Below are positions 9,199 through 18,405 of a DNA stretch of 64,000 nt, one piece after another. The notes beneath the pieces are model-generated. The model ran no database searches. It saw only the letters and a list, made by a program, of their open reading frames with translations, and was not told the origin of the DNA. The position numbers were made by a program, and so were the translations under genes. Source of the DNA: an uncultured Prevotellaceae bacterium (GTDB lineage: Bacteria; Bacteroidota; Bacteroidia; Bacteroidales; Bacteroidaceae); NCBI GenBank assembly GCA_900320585.1, contig ONSV01000009.1:1-64000 (forward strand), in the 5' to 3' direction. Positions within the stretch are counted from its first letter, which is position 1. Every line of letters starts with the position of its first letter.

Positions 9199-10260
9199 TT
9201 ATTCTGAGTATTGTGAAATTTTCTGTTCTTCGGAAAGTTTGCAGATGAGCAGAGTGCCATCTTTCTCGGCAATGATATACCCGTCGAGTCCTTGCACTAC
9301 CACCTTACGTTCCTCTGTGGTATGGATGATGCAATTATGGGTCTCGTAGAGAGATATGTTGGGCCCTATCTTGGAGTTGCCATAGAGGTCCTTGGGTGCC
9401 TGTGCCAAGAGCGAGCCCCAAGTGCCCAGGTCGCTCCACCCGAAATCGGATGGACAAACGAAAATCTCTGACGCCTTCTCCATGATGGCATAGTCGACGG
9501 ATATGCTCTCGCAGTCGGGATATTTCTGGTTGATGAGTTCCTGCTCCTCAGGCGTACCATAATATGGCAACATGTTCTCGAAAATCTTCGAGAGTGATGG
9601 CATATAAACCCTGAAGGCATTGACGATGGTGCTCACTCTCCAGATGAAGATGCCCGCATTCCAAAAGTAACTTTTGTCACGGATATACTTCTCGGCGGTC
9701 TGAGCGTCGGGTTTCTCGCGGAAGGAATCGACACGGAATATTTCCCTGTTACGGGGCGAACTGACCGAGAGGTCGGCTTGTATATAGCCATATCCCGTCT
9801 CAGGGCGAGTTGGTTTCATTCCCAGCGTGACAATGGCGTCGGTCCCGCTGGTGAAGTTGAGGCAAGAACTGATGATACGTCTGAATTCTGACGTATTAGT
9901 GACCACATGGTCGCTCGGAGAGACCACGACATTGGCCTTGGGGTCGATTTTCTTGATTCGCCAACTCACATAGGCGATGCAAGGAGCCGTATTACGCCGG
10001 CATGGCTCGCTGAGGATATTCTCCACCGGAATCTGGGGCAACTGCTCATGTACGATGGCCGCATATTTGGCATTGGTGACCACCCATACGTTATTGGGAG
10101 GACAAATACCCTCGAAACGCTCAAATGTGAGTTGGAGGAGTGTTTTCCCCACTCCAAGGACATCAATAAACTGCTTGGGGCGGTCGGGAGTGCTCATGGG
10201 CCAAAACCTACTACCGATGCCCCCGGCCATAATGACCAAATGATTATTTTGAGATGCCAT
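9199..10260 (-). CDS. manC: Mannose-1-phosphate guanylyltransferase
   Basis: The protein opens with the nucleotidyltransferase signature [20 protein letters not shown] and contains SDHVV, the ETGYGYI motif and FREKP, all typical of GDP-mannose pyrophosphorylases. It makes GDP-mannose from mannose-1-phosphate and GTP, feeding the gmd/fcl pair immediately downstream. At 353 residues it is the short, single-function form lacking the C-terminal phosphomannose isomerase domain of ManC/AlgA-type fusions. About 57 bp separate it from the upstream nucleotidyltransferase-like gene. Confidence 0.94.
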   Translation of the reverse strand: MASQNNHLVIMAGGIGSRFWPMSTPDRPKQFIDVLGVGKTLLQLTFERFEGICPPNNVWVVTNAKYAAIVHEQLPQIPVENILSEPCRRNTAPCIAYVSWRIKKIDPKANVVVSPSDHVVTNTSEFRRIISSCLNFTSGTDAIVTLGMKPTRPETGYGYIQADLSVSSPRNREIFRVDSFREKPDAQTAEKYIRDKSYFWNAGIFIWRVSTIVNAFRVYMPSLSKIFENMLPYYGTPEEQELINQKYPDCESISVDYAIMEKASEIFVCPSDFGWSDLGTWGSLLAQAPKDLYGNSKIGPNISLYETHNCIIHTTEERKVVVQGLDGYIIAEKDGTLLICKLSEEQKISQYSE

Positions 10261-10317
10261 GATTATGATGAGATAAAATAGTAATGAATATGGATAAGCC
10301 GTAGATGATCTCTCAAG

Positions 10318-11466
10318 TCAGTCTTCGTGTGCCTCGTTCTCCTTCTGTCTCCTGTAAATGAAATCCTTCACGTCGCGATAGGGCATCCATATGGCATGCC
10401 CCGGGAAATGCTTGAGCAGGCGCAATCTGAATGATTCCAGTACAAAGAACCTTTTCAAGTGCCCTTCCACGCCATCGAGCTTGTCGTGGAGCCTCACCTC
10501 ATATTTCCCAAAGTTGCCGGCAAAGAGAATCTCGTCGAGCATAAACTCGCCTTTCGTCCTACTGGGCTTCGTAAAGATGTATTTGCTATCCAGCCCCAGG
10601 ACCTCCATCTGCACATACATCATGGCCCTGGCGAAACCATGAAGGTTGAACCGTTCGAGAAGAGCTATCAGTTTCTTGTCATCGTCGGGGGTGGCTCCTT
10701 CATCACGGCGCTTGCGCAGCAGATAGAAATAGTCGATAATTTGTCGCAAACCTATGCCCTCGTTGATGAAATGGCGGAACACATGATTGAGTTGGTAGAA
10801 AGTATTGAACTCGGTGGTCGGCACGAAGAAAGAATACAAGCCGTCGGGCGAGGTAGCCTTGTTGACGAACTGCGAGGGTGCGACCTTGGCGAAATATGCC
10901 CACAAAGCCTTTGTCATCCTTTTGTTATAGAAGCGCGAGGGCCAGAAATGCACTTCTACCTCGGCATCGCCGAACATCGGAAAGTGCACATGAAGTGAGG
11001 ATGCGGGAAGGTCGTAATATTTTGTGGTGAAGGCAAGTATTTCGTCACGTGTGCCCTCAAGCCATATATCCACGTCGCCACTTGTGCGCAAATAAGGGTC
11101 GGGATACATGATGGCGTTGCCCTGTCCTTTAAGGATGCAATTGCGGAACCCATTCTCCAGGAACCACTCAGAGGCTTTCTGTGTACGGCCAAAGAGGATT
11201 TCACTTTTTTTCCTCAGTTTCAAGTCCTCGAACATCCACTCCATCACGTCGTCATCGGTAGGCTTGTTGCCCTTGAAGTCAGCGATGGAAAGCTTGCCAT
11301 CCCACATCAGCACCGTGGGGATGAAAAGTCCCAGGATGGCTTGTTTCTTGCCAAAATCTATCAGGTCATGCCATTTGATTGTGGCGATGCACTCTGGCAC
11401 CGGACAATTGTCGTTGAGGCAGAACTTCAGGAATTCCAGGTATTTTGTAGACTCTTCCATTGTCAA
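10318..11466 (-). CDS. Nucleotidyltransferase-family protein (NTP_transf_5-like)
   Basis: A 382-residue protein with the core CILKGQGNAIMYPDPYLRTSGDVDIWLEG spread around residues 120-150. The Gly-rich turn and DVD motif are those of the 'uncharacterised nucleotidyltransferase' family common in capsule and lasso-peptide loci. The family is predicted to transfer nucleotidyl or phospho groups, but its substrate is unknown. The gene lies 10 bp downstream of the initiating sugar transferase gene, suggesting a role in the same glycan. No signal peptide or membrane span is evident. Confidence 0.75.
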   Translation of the reverse strand: MTMEESTKYLEFLKFCLNDNCPVPECIATIKWHDLIDFGKKQAILGLFIPTVLMWDGKLSIADFKGNKPTDDDVMEWMFEDLKLRKKSEILFGRTQKASEWFLENGFRNCILKGQGNAIMYPDPYLRTSGDVDIWLEGTRDEILAFTTKYYDLPASSLHVHFPMFGDAEVEVHFWPSRFYNKRMTKALWAYFAKVAPSQFVNKATSPDGLYSFFVPTTEFNTFYQLNHVFRHFINEGIGLRQIIDYFYLLRKRRDEGATPDDDKKLIALLERFNLHGFARAMMYVQMEVLGLDSKYIFTKPSRTKGEFMLDEILFAGNFGKYEVRLHDKLDGVEGHLKRFFVLESFRLRLLKHFPGHAIWMPYRDVKDFIYRRQKENEAHED

Positions 11467-11476
11467 ATCTTCATTA

Positions 11477-12067
11477 TTAATGCTTGATGATTTTACACAA
11501 AGTCATGAATATAATCTTGAAATACTCGACCAGTGTGCGGTTGTTGATGAAATTCAGATTATACTCAATTTTCTTGGGCATGATCTCGTTGATATACATT
11601 TCCTCGGGGTCCTTGGCTTGTCCGAGAAGCTCATTCTCATTAGAGAATGCGATGGAGGCATAGTCGGTGATGCCCGGCTTCACGGAGAGCACAATACGTT
11701 GCTCTGGGGTGTAGAGACGCACATAGCGCTCCACTTCAGGCCGAGGGCCTACCAGGCTCATGTCGCCAATGAGCACGTTCCACAGTTGTGGCAACTCATC
11801 AATCTTGTATTTCCGGATGTAGAAGCCCACCTTCGTGATGCGGCTGTCGCGACCGCCCACGGTGATGAGATGCCCCTTGTCGGATCCACGCCTCATGGAG
11901 CGGAACTTATAGAGCCGGAAAGGCACACCATCCTTGCCTATACGTTTCTGGGAATAGAAACCAGGCCCTCTGCTCTCCAGCCTGACGAGCACATAGACAA
12001 GTACCAGCAGGGGAGAAAGCAGGATAAGTCCGATTGAAGAGAGCAGGATGTCGAAAAACCTTATCAT
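11477..12067 (-). CDS. Initiating undecaprenyl-phosphate sugar phosphotransferase
   Basis: A compact member of the bacterial sugar transferase (PF02397) family: an N-terminal membrane segment (FDILLSSIGLILLSPLLVLVY), then KRIGKDGVPFRLYKFRSM and the conserved LPQLWNVLIGDMSLVGPRPE with the DXSLVGPRP signature. It transfers a sugar-1-phosphate to undecaprenyl phosphate, starting repeat-unit synthesis on the inner membrane. At 196 aa it contains only the catalytic part, without the multi-span N-terminal domain of WbaP. Its start overlaps the stop of the upstream aminotransferase by 4 bp (ATGA), so the two are probably translationally coupled. Confidence 0.93.
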   Translation of the reverse strand: MIRFFDILLSSIGLILLSPLLVLVYVLVRLESRGPGFYSQKRIGKDGVPFRLYKFRSMRRGSDKGHLITVGGRDSRITKVGFYIRKYKIDELPQLWNVLIGDMSLVGPRPEVERYVRLYTPEQRIVLSVKPGITDYASIAFSNENELLGQAKDPEEMYINEIMPKKIEYNLNFINNRTLVEYFKIIFMTLCKIIKH

Positions 12068-13284
12068 CCGCCGTGGTTTACGATGGATTGATAAGCATCG
12101 ATGACCGTCTTGGCAACAAACCTCACCTTCTCGTCATCAAGCTGGGGATAGACAGGCAACGAAATCTCATGCGCATAATTGCGGTAGGCCATAGGGTAGT
12201 CGTTGATGTCGTAACCCAACGACTTGTAGTAGGTAAGCATAGGCAATGGCACAAAATGCACGTTGACAGCCACATCGTGACGGGAAATCTCGCTGATTAT
12301 TTCGTCGCGCTGCTGCTCGGTGATACCTTTCACTCGCAAGGCAAACACATGGCACGAGCTCTGCCTGACATCGATGTGCTCCGGGGGCAGTATGGCCCAG
12401 TCAAGGGCCGAGAAGATTTCGTTGTAGGTGCTGAAGATACGCTTGCGCTCTACCAGCAGCTTGTCATACTGGCGAAGTTGAGCCAGTCCGATGGCGGCAT
12501 TGATGTCGGCCATGTTCACTTTCATTCCCCTGCCCACGATGTCGTATCTCCAGCCACCGGCCTGGCTCTTGGTGAAAGCGTCCTTGGTCTGGCAGTTGAG
12601 TGTCATGAGCCTCAATTCCTTGTAGAGCTGGGCATTATCGAAAGGTGCGGGCATATTGAAGCAAATGGCGCCACCCTCGGCTGTCGTGATGTTCTTCACT
12701 GCATGAAGCGAGAAGATGGCGATGTCGGTCTGGGTGCCCACCCTCTTGTTGTTGTAGCAAGCTCCGATAGAATGGGCAGAGTCGTTCAGCACCAGAATAC
12801 GGCCCAGCTTTTCCTGAACCTCACTGGTGGGCCTGAACATGGCCTTGATTTCGGGCGAGTTGACCACCTGCATGATACCATCGTAGTCGCAAGGATATCC
12901 GGCGATGTCGACGGGGATGATGGCTTTCGTGCGTGGTGTGATGGCTTTCCTCATGGCCTCGACCGAAATATTGAAGTCTTCACCCGAGTCGACCATCACC
13001 ACCTTGCCACCGGCCCACAACACCGAGGTGGCCGTGGCGCAGTAGGTATATGCGGGGATGATGACCTCATCGCCGGGTTGTAGTCCAAGCCAACGGAGCA
13101 TCATGATGGTGCCCGAAGACCATGAATTCACACACAGCACCGCCTCGGCTCCGTTCAGTTTGGCAATTTCAGCCTCTAAGGCCTTTACCTTCGGGCCTGT
13201 CGTAATCCATCCTGAGCGCAGCGAGTCGACCACTTCGTTGATGACGCTATCGTCAACATAGGGGGGAGAAAAAGGGATATTCAT
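12064..13284 (-). CDS. DegT/DnrJ/EryC1/StrS-family sugar aminotransferase
   Basis: A PLP-dependent sugar aminotransferase of 406 residues. It starts with IPFSPPYVDDSVINEV, has the 'S-G-W-I-T-T-G-P-K-V' entry motif, and carries the Schiff-base lysine in FSLHAVKNITTAEGGA. It is expected to convert a nucleotide-linked keto-sugar to an amino sugar; the 3- or 4-amino product cannot be decided. The ATGA overlap with the initiating sugar transferase suggests that the first sugar of the repeat unit is the amino sugar made here (PglE/PglC-like logic). That link is an inference. Confidence 0.92.
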   Translation of the reverse strand: MNIPFSPPYVDDSVINEVVDSLRSGWITTGPKVKALEAEIAKLNGAEAVLCVNSWSSGTIMMLRWLGLQPGDEVIIPAYTYCATATSVLWAGGKVVMVDSGEDFNISVEAMRKAITPRTKAIIPVDIAGYPCDYDGIMQVVNSPEIKAMFRPTSEVQEKLGRILVLNDSAHSIGACYNNKRVGTQTDIAIFSLHAVKNITTAEGGAICFNMPAPFDNAQLYKELRLMTLNCQTKDAFTKSQAGGWRYDIVGRGMKVNMADINAAIGLAQLRQYDKLLVERKRIFSTYNEIFSALDWAILPPEHIDVRQSSCHVFALRVKGITEQQRDEIISEISRHDVAVNVHFVPLPMLTYYKSLGYDINDYPMAYRNYAHEISLPVYPQLDDEKVRFVAKTVIDAYQSIVNHGG

Positions 13285-13327
13285 GTATCTATGTTTTTAT
13301 TTTCTCTAATATAATCTTAGGCTATTC

Positions 13328-14533
13328 CTACTTTATCCAAGGATATTTCACTTTGCACGACTCCAAATGCAGGAAATACACCATCAAGTAAAAATAATTC
13401 ATCTTTGTAATATAGGATACAGAGCCATAATCGGTAAAGAACTTGATGATAAGGAGCACCAACACGAGATTGCACATATCATCGATTTTATAATATTTCC
13501 GTTCCTTCCACAGCAAATACAAGAATATGGAATAATAGGAGACAAGGGCGAAAATGCCTCCACACGCAGCCAACTCCACATAATTGTCGTGAAGGTATGT
13601 GTTCTCACCAAACTCCTCATTGGTAAGGAAATAGGAACAACCCATACCCATACCAAACCAAGGGGTCTTGGCAAATTGGGCCCATCCAAGATCACGGAGT
13701 TCAATTCTCGCCTGTGTTGAAGCATCTATCTCGCCTTCTTCAGTAAATTGTGCAAGAAAGCCCATCATTCTGTTGGTAACACCTTCCATGACGGATGTCG
13801 ACGAAAAAAGCAAAATGATGATAAAAAACACCAAGACAATCCCTACAAACCTCATTAAAGGCAAAAGGTTTCTCTCTTTGCTCCTCAAGTATTTCAAAAA
13901 GAACAACAATAACACGCCTAAAACAATCATGCCCACTCCTTTTCGGCTCTGAGAGCTGAGAATAAAGAAAATAGTGGGAAAGATAAGCAAATCAGACCAT
14001 GCCCTCCTTCTCCTGAATAGGATAAAAAACATATTGATAATCAGCACGGTAGAGGCGAGCATGGACAAGGTGTTGATATTATTGAAGGAGTTGGAGAGAC
14101 GCCCTTCTTCGCTTGCAAGGTCTGTTACCCTTTCGACACCATAAAACAAGTAACAATAGAAGACTACTATATATCCAACCCACATGATCAATTTCATCAA
14201 CTGCGTCACATCATTGAATTTCTTGAAATGACAATACATGATGCTCAGGCAAATCAATAGGTACAATATCGTGTTACCGTTTGATATGGCATTGTGGTAA
14301 TTGAGGGCCCACATCGAATTGGCATAACAATACAGGCAAAATTGAAAAATAAACACATGGAATGCATGAAACTCCAACTTGTAATTGGATATAACCAAGA
14401 ACAAGATAATTATGGCAAAAAGCACATACATACCGCTTCCGACTGTGGCCAAAAAGTATGTGGTCATCACAAACAGAGCGGCCAGTATCAGCAAAATCCG
14501 GTCGTTGGTTTTTGATCTTACATAATATGGCAT
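13328..14533 (-). CDS. O-antigen/capsule polymerase-like membrane protein (Wzy/ligase family)
   Basis: A 401-residue integral membrane protein with about 10-11 spans. After a large loop (residues ~245-300, with ARIELRDLGWAQFAKTPWFGMGMG) comes NTYLHDNYVELAACGG, the H-containing motif of the Wzy_C/O-antigen ligase superfamily. It probably polymerises lipid-linked repeats in the periplasm, which fits with the Wzx flippase at 4498-6033. A ligase role cannot be excluded. It is the first cluster gene after a ~550-bp intergenic stretch and precedes the aminotransferase gene by 43 bp. Confidence 0.82.
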   Translation of the reverse strand: MPYYVRSKTNDRILLILAALFVMTTYFLATVGSGMYVLFAIIILFLVISNYKLEFHAFHVFIFQFCLYCYANSMWALNYHNAISNGNTILYLLICLSIMYCHFKKFNDVTQLMKLIMWVGYIVVFYCYLFYGVERVTDLASEEGRLSNSFNNINTLSMLASTVLIINMFFILFRRRRAWSDLLIFPTIFFILSSQSRKGVGMIVLGVLLLFFLKYLRSKERNLLPLMRFVGIVLVFFIIILLFSSTSVMEGVTNRMMGFLAQFTEEGEIDASTQARIELRDLGWAQFAKTPWFGMGMGCSYFLTNEEFGENTYLHDNYVELAACGGIFALVSYYSIFLYLLWKERKYYKIDDMCNLVLVLLIIKFFTDYGSVSYITKMNYFYLMVYFLHLESCKVKYPWIK

Positions 14534-15087
14534 AAACTCATCTACAACTTATGAGGAGGGGGAGATAGCACCACCTTACGGTTTTCCCCAGCCAAATGAA
14601 AAAAGTAACCCATTTGCAATGATGATAGACGCTCAAGCAATTCAACCATTGTGCAAAAGGCAAAAACAGCAATATATTATTGATTGTGAACTAATTAAAC
14701 CAAGAGAAGCAAACAGTATGACTGAAGTTGAGCACTATGTCTGGGCAATTCGAAATGTAAGCGCACAACTCACCTTCTTCGCTTTTATTAGAAAAAAACG
14801 AAGTGTGAGGACGCAGAAATAATGAATTGCAAACACCGCCTTGGAGATATCACATGTCAACGGAAACCCACAACAAACCTTTATATCCACATTTGATGAA
14901 TATCTACAAGGCAAGCATGAATTTCACACATATTCTTCTCGCAGCGTTCACAGTCAACTGCTATATTGCTTTCGAGGCACAAAGGTAAGAAAAAAAATTA
15001 TTTTATATACATTATCATTGCTTTTTTTTCTCTCAGACAAGCAATTTAGCGGTTTTCAAAGGAGAAAGGCCACTACTTGACAACACT
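14534..15087. other. 554-bp AT-rich intergenic leader without a convincing gene
   Basis: No frame here has a recognisable product. Two short plus-strand frames (14619-14822, 14841-15080) have unlikely compositions and no promoter. Visible items are a minus-strand -7 box at 14980-14987 and an imperfect inverted repeat at 14769-14809 (CTCAC...CTTCG / CGAAG...GTGAG) with A/T-rich loop sequence. The region could be a long untranslated leader of the polysaccharide operon. Confidence 0.5.
14980..14987 (-). promoter_or_regulatory. Putative -7 promoter element (TACCTTTG)
   Basis: The minus strand reads TACCTTTG, a perfect Bacteroidetes -7 box. Its -33 partner is weak. If used, the transcript would have a ~440-nt leader before the polymerase gene at 14533. 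Confidence 0.4.
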
Positions 15088-15780
15088 TCAACGGCTTTGG
15101 CCGCGGAGCTGGCTCATCAGGGCCATATCTTCTTTGTAGGTCACCTTGATATTCGTGGTGTCGCCCTCAACTATGAAGACCGGCACATCGGGCAAATACC
15201 TGGCCACCACGCCACAATCGTCGGTGGTAACAAAAGCCGGATCGAGCAAGGCTTTCTCGTAAGCTTGCCTTATCACCCCCAAGCGGAAACATTGTGGGGT
15301 CTGCATGTTACGGAGCGTACTGCGCGCTGGGGTTGCCACAATGCACCCACGCCCGTCGACCTGAACGATGGTGTCGGTGGTCTTCACCGCCACACCCACG
15401 GCATCGTAGTGGGCCATGGCCGCCACGCAGTCGTCGATGATGCGTTGGCTTACCATGGGTCTCACGCCATCGTGCAGGAGCAACACATCAGACGAACCGG
15501 AATAGGCATTGATGGCTGCAAGGCTCGAGTCGTAGCGCTCCTTGCCTCCCTCGAGAATCTTCCGCACCTTCACAAAACGGTTACGGGATACAATCTCGCG
15601 CATCTTCTCTATGTAATTGGGGTTCGACACAATGACTATCTCATCGATATGAGGATTACGCTCGAAAGCCTCTATGGTGTAGGCGATGATTTCCTTGCCA
15701 TCAACCTCAAGAAACTGTTTGGGCAGTGCGCCGCCAAGACGTGTTCCACTGCCACCTGCCAGGATAACTGCGATGTTCAT
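15088..15780 (-). CDS. IspD/TarI-type cytidylyltransferase
   Basis: A 230-residue cytidylyltransferase: ILAGGSGTRLGGALPKQF at the N-terminus, TPQCFRLGVI in the middle and TTNIKVTYKEDM at the C-terminus are the IspD-superfamily CTP-binding motifs. The family contains IspD (MEP pathway) and TarI/Bcs1-type ribitol-5-phosphate cytidylyltransferases. The segment LLHDGVRPMVS and the location beside a LicD gene in a polysaccharide locus favour a CDP-polyol/CDP-ribitol role. A housekeeping ispD function remains possible, so no symbol is assigned. No reductase partner gene is present nearby. Confidence 0.85.
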   Translation of the reverse strand: MNIAVILAGGSGTRLGGALPKQFLEVDGKEIIAYTIEAFERNPHIDEIVIVSNPNYIEKMREIVSRNRFVKVRKILEGGKERYDSSLAAINAYSGSSDVLLLHDGVRPMVSQRIIDDCVAAMAHYDAVGVAVKTTDTIVQVDGRGCIVATPARSTLRNMQTPQCFRLGVIRQAYEKALLDPAFVTTDDCGVVARYLPDVPVFIVEGDTTNIKVTYKEDMALMSQLRGQSR

Positions 15781-16093
15781 TGTAATAGTATTCTTTTTCT
15801 TTCATGACTTTTCCGAGCCGCTGTTATTCTTCTTTACCTGTTGTTTACAGAAAGAATGGATGAGCCATGATTCCTACTGCCAATCATTTGCACACACCAC
15901 AGCAGCCCACACCTCTGCAAAAATAACAATAAAAGCTGAATAACACCAAAACATCTATTTCTTTTTTATGCCAGGCGTCATAGGATTGCCGTTTTATTGT
16001 TTGCCTGGGGCATGCATGTCGTCAAAGCGGTATCGGCCTGACTATCACATTGTTTCCCATCATTATATCCCAATACCATCCCTTATTCTTAAC
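15781..16093. other. Intergenic region upstream of the cytidylyltransferase gene
   Basis: About 313 bp without a convincing gene. It contains the promoter for the minus-strand cytidylyltransferase (15918-15950) and the 3' flank of the broken acyltransferase. A short plus-strand frame (15968-16162) shows no family features. Confidence 0.6.
15918..15950 (-). promoter_or_regulatory. Promoter of the cytidylyltransferase gene (TTTG-21-TATTTTTG)
   Basis: The minus strand has TTTG at 15950-15947, a 21-nt spacer and TATTTTTG at 15925-15918, matching the Bacteroidetes -33/-7 consensus. It gives an untranslated leader of about 130 nt. Confidence 0.65.
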
Positions 16094-17016
16094 CTAAAAC
16101 GTAACAATCCATCGCAAGAATTTGTTTTTTTCAAACAACCACAGAACCGCGATACAAAGTAGCAAGACGAGCGGGGGATAAACATAAACATAGTCATTAG
16201 GCATCATATTTCGGGTAACGCTACAGAAAAAATCTTGTAGCAAATAAATGCCCAACGTATGGCTACCGACATATTCAACAAAATGATTGTGTCGCAATTT
16301 CAATTTCGAGAAAAGAACTATCAACGCCAGCGTCTCACCCATGACCCACATTGAGCCAAAATTAAAAAAAACATGGTCGGCCACCCTGAACAAGGTAAAA
16401 GAAGGATGCATAAAAAGGCAGTTCTCTATGAGCTGTACCAAATAGAATCCCAATACCACCAGGCCACAATAATGCCAAGGCCATTTGACCCTTTTAGAGT
16501 AATTGATTGCGAAGAAGCCTGCCACATAATAGAACACCGACTCATAATGGTACCAATTCCTCAATGGGTTGAATTTCCAGGACAGCGTCCTGATGAATGA
16601 AGCAGAGAATAAGAATAACAATACGCAAAATACAATCTTGTCGCTACGCGAACCATGATGGACAAAGGCATGGACAAGGGGATTGATTAGATTGAGGATG
16701 AAGAGCGCCACCAAAAACCACAGGTAGTTGCCATAACCTACTTTAAACTCCAAGAAATTGGAGAAGATAGCCTTTGGAACCAAATCTTTCCCCAAAAGAA
16801 AACCAAGAAGATGATTTTCATGTTTTTGGTCAACAGTTCCTTGTATGTTCTCTTCTTCACCAGCATCAAGTAACCATTGACAGCAAAGAAAATCGCAACA
16901 CACATGCTCAAGACAGGAGGCATGACCAAGGCTTCGTATGCATGGCTATGGTAAATAATGACAAGAAAAATTGCCAATGCCTTAAGATAATCCAGGTAGA
17001 TGATTCGCTCTTTCAT
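16094..17016 (-). pseudogene. Acyltransferase-3 family membrane protein, broken by a 1-bp deletion
   Basis: The N-terminal part (MKERIIYLDYLKALAIFLVIIYHSH from 17016) carries the acyltransferase-3 start with its R-x-x-x-L-D and catalytic-type histidine. It runs to F-F-W-G-K and then goes out of frame, stopping ~30 residues later. The remainder (from K-D-L-V-P-K... to W-I-V-T-F, stop 16094) is in another frame. Adding one G to the G4 run at 16790-16793 restores a continuous ~308-residue multi-span protein. Such enzymes O-acetylate surface glycans. The start at 17016 is favoured because a promoter lies at 17049-17081. This is either a recent inactivation or a homopolymer sequencing error. Confidence 0.75.
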
Positions 17017-17048
17017 GTGGTTGATGCACGTTTTCTGATCTATCGGTG

Positions 17049-17081
17049 CAAAAATAGCAATAAAAAGAAGAAATAAGCAAA
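17049..17081 (-). promoter_or_regulatory. Promoter of the acyltransferase gene (TTTG-21-TATTTTTG)
   Basis: The minus strand shows TTTG at 17081-17078, 21 nt, then TATTTTTG at 17056-17049, 32 nt before the ATG at 17016. It is a good consensus match and fixes the start codon. Confidence 0.65.
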
Positions 17082-17232
17082 AACTCCGTTTCCATTTTTC
17101 CAGACACTTGGAGCACTGCCACTTCCTTATTCGTCGACGGTATGCGTGTCGTACTTGTACTTTTTCTGTGAGGAACCTGCAAAAGGATGACAAAAAAAAC
17201 CGGAATCCTTTCGTTGTGCGCTTGTTTTTCAT

Positions 17233-17240
17233 TACTTTTG
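17233..17240 (+). promoter_or_regulatory. -7 promoter element (TACTTTTG) of the esterase gene
   Basis: TACTTTTG fits TAnnTTTG and lies 24 nt before the ATG at 17265, so translation from an upstream in-frame ATG (17187) is unlikely. The -33 element is not clear. Confidence 0.55.
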
Positions 17241-17264
17241 CATCACCCTCAACCATTTTTAGTT

Positions 17265-18377
17265 ATGAAAACATCAGCATTCTTTTTGGCTCTTCTGCTA
17301 TCCACCGTCATGGCCATCCTCCCATCCTGCAGGACAATGGCCATGGAAAACATGTATTCCGCCAACTCACCTGCCATCAGTTATGTAGGCAGGATACTGG
17401 TCAACGACGACGAGTCGGTAAGCTACGACTGGACAGGCGTCTACATGGAAACCTCTTTCTGGGGCAGTCAATTCATCATCATGGTGTCGGAAGAAGGCAC
17501 GAGTTACCACAACATCTTCGTCGACGGACAGTGGACGAAGAAAATCAAGATAGAGGGTACCACCCCACAACGTGTCGTCCTTGCCACCACGAACGACAAA
17601 CGCTGGCACAAGATTCGCTTGCAGAAATGCACCGAGGGACAATACGGACGGGTGACCATCCACCAGGTCGTCCTCCCCAAAGGCGGGCAGATAGCCCCAG
17701 TGAAGCGCAAGGAGCGCATGATAGAGGTCTATGGCGACTCCTACACCTGCGGCTATGGCACGGAGAGCCAGAAAGCCAGCGACCCTTTCCGCATCGAGAC
17801 CGAGAACTGCGACAAGGCCTACGGCTGCATCATCGCCCGCTATTTTGACGCCGACTATGCCCTTACCGCCCATAGCGGACAAGGCATGGTGCGCAACTGG
17901 GCCGACCCCAAGCAAATCTCCGACGCGAACATGTCGACTCGTTACACCCAAGTGTTCGACGACCATGGCACCCAGCCCTATGGTTTCGACCTCTACCAGC
18001 CACAACTGGTCATCATCAACTTGGGCACTAACGATTTCTCTCCCGTAGCCATCCCCACCGACGAGCAATATGTGGGTGCCTACCTGAAGATGATCGACAC
18101 CATACGTTCCAAATACAAGGGAGTGAAGATTCTCTGCGTCACGCCTCACTCCGCTGGCCGATACTTGGAATCGTGTCTGAGACTCCTTGCCGAGCGCACG
18201 GCAGGCATCGGCGACGTGTTCATGGCCAACACATTGGCCGGCATGGTGACCGTAGAGCGCGACATGGGAGCCGACTGGCATCCCAACTACCAGGGACAGC
18301 GCAAGATAGCCATGTCGCTAATACCTCAGATCTCGGACATCATGGGATGGGAACTCACCCAGGAAATCGTACAATGA
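17265..18377 (+). CDS. CE2-like SGNH carbohydrate esterase, putative lipoprotein
   Basis: A two-domain carbohydrate esterase family 2 architecture: an N-terminal jelly-roll-like part (VSYDWTGVYMETSFWG), then an SGNH hydrolase part. The latter has the nucleophile block IEVYGDSYTCGYG, the LGTNDF block and the catalytic histidine in DWHPNYQGQ. CE2 enzymes remove acetyl groups from hemicellulose oligosaccharides. The start at 17265 gives a signal peptide (MKTSAFFLALLLSTVMA) with a lipobox-like L-P-S-C, so the protein is probably lipid-anchored to the envelope. It lies 28 bp before the DUF4450-type gene, with which it likely forms a glycan-degrading unit. Confidence 0.87.
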   Translation: MKTSAFFLALLLSTVMAILPSCRTMAMENMYSANSPAISYVGRILVNDDESVSYDWTGVYMETSFWGSQFIIMVSEEGTSYHNIFVDGQWTKKIKIEGTTPQRVVLATTNDKRWHKIRLQKCTEGQYGRVTIHQVVLPKGGQIAPVKRKERMIEVYGDSYTCGYGTESQKASDPFRIETENCDKAYGCIIARYFDADYALTAHSGQGMVRNWADPKQISDANMSTRYTQVFDDHGTQPYGFDLYQPQLVIINLGTNDFSPVAIPTDEQYVGAYLKMIDTIRSKYKGVKILCVTPHSAGRYLESCLRLLAERTAGIGDVFMANTLAGMVTVERDMGADWHPNYQGQRKIAMSLIPQISDIMGWELTQEIVQ

Positions 18378-18405
18378 CCATTCCTCTTCCCCTAATAACA
18401 GCACC

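Noticed and set aside
14619..15080. Two short plus-strand frames between the polymerase and cytidylyltransferase genes
   Set aside because: Low-complexity composition, no promoter and no match to a family. Treated as non-coding leader.
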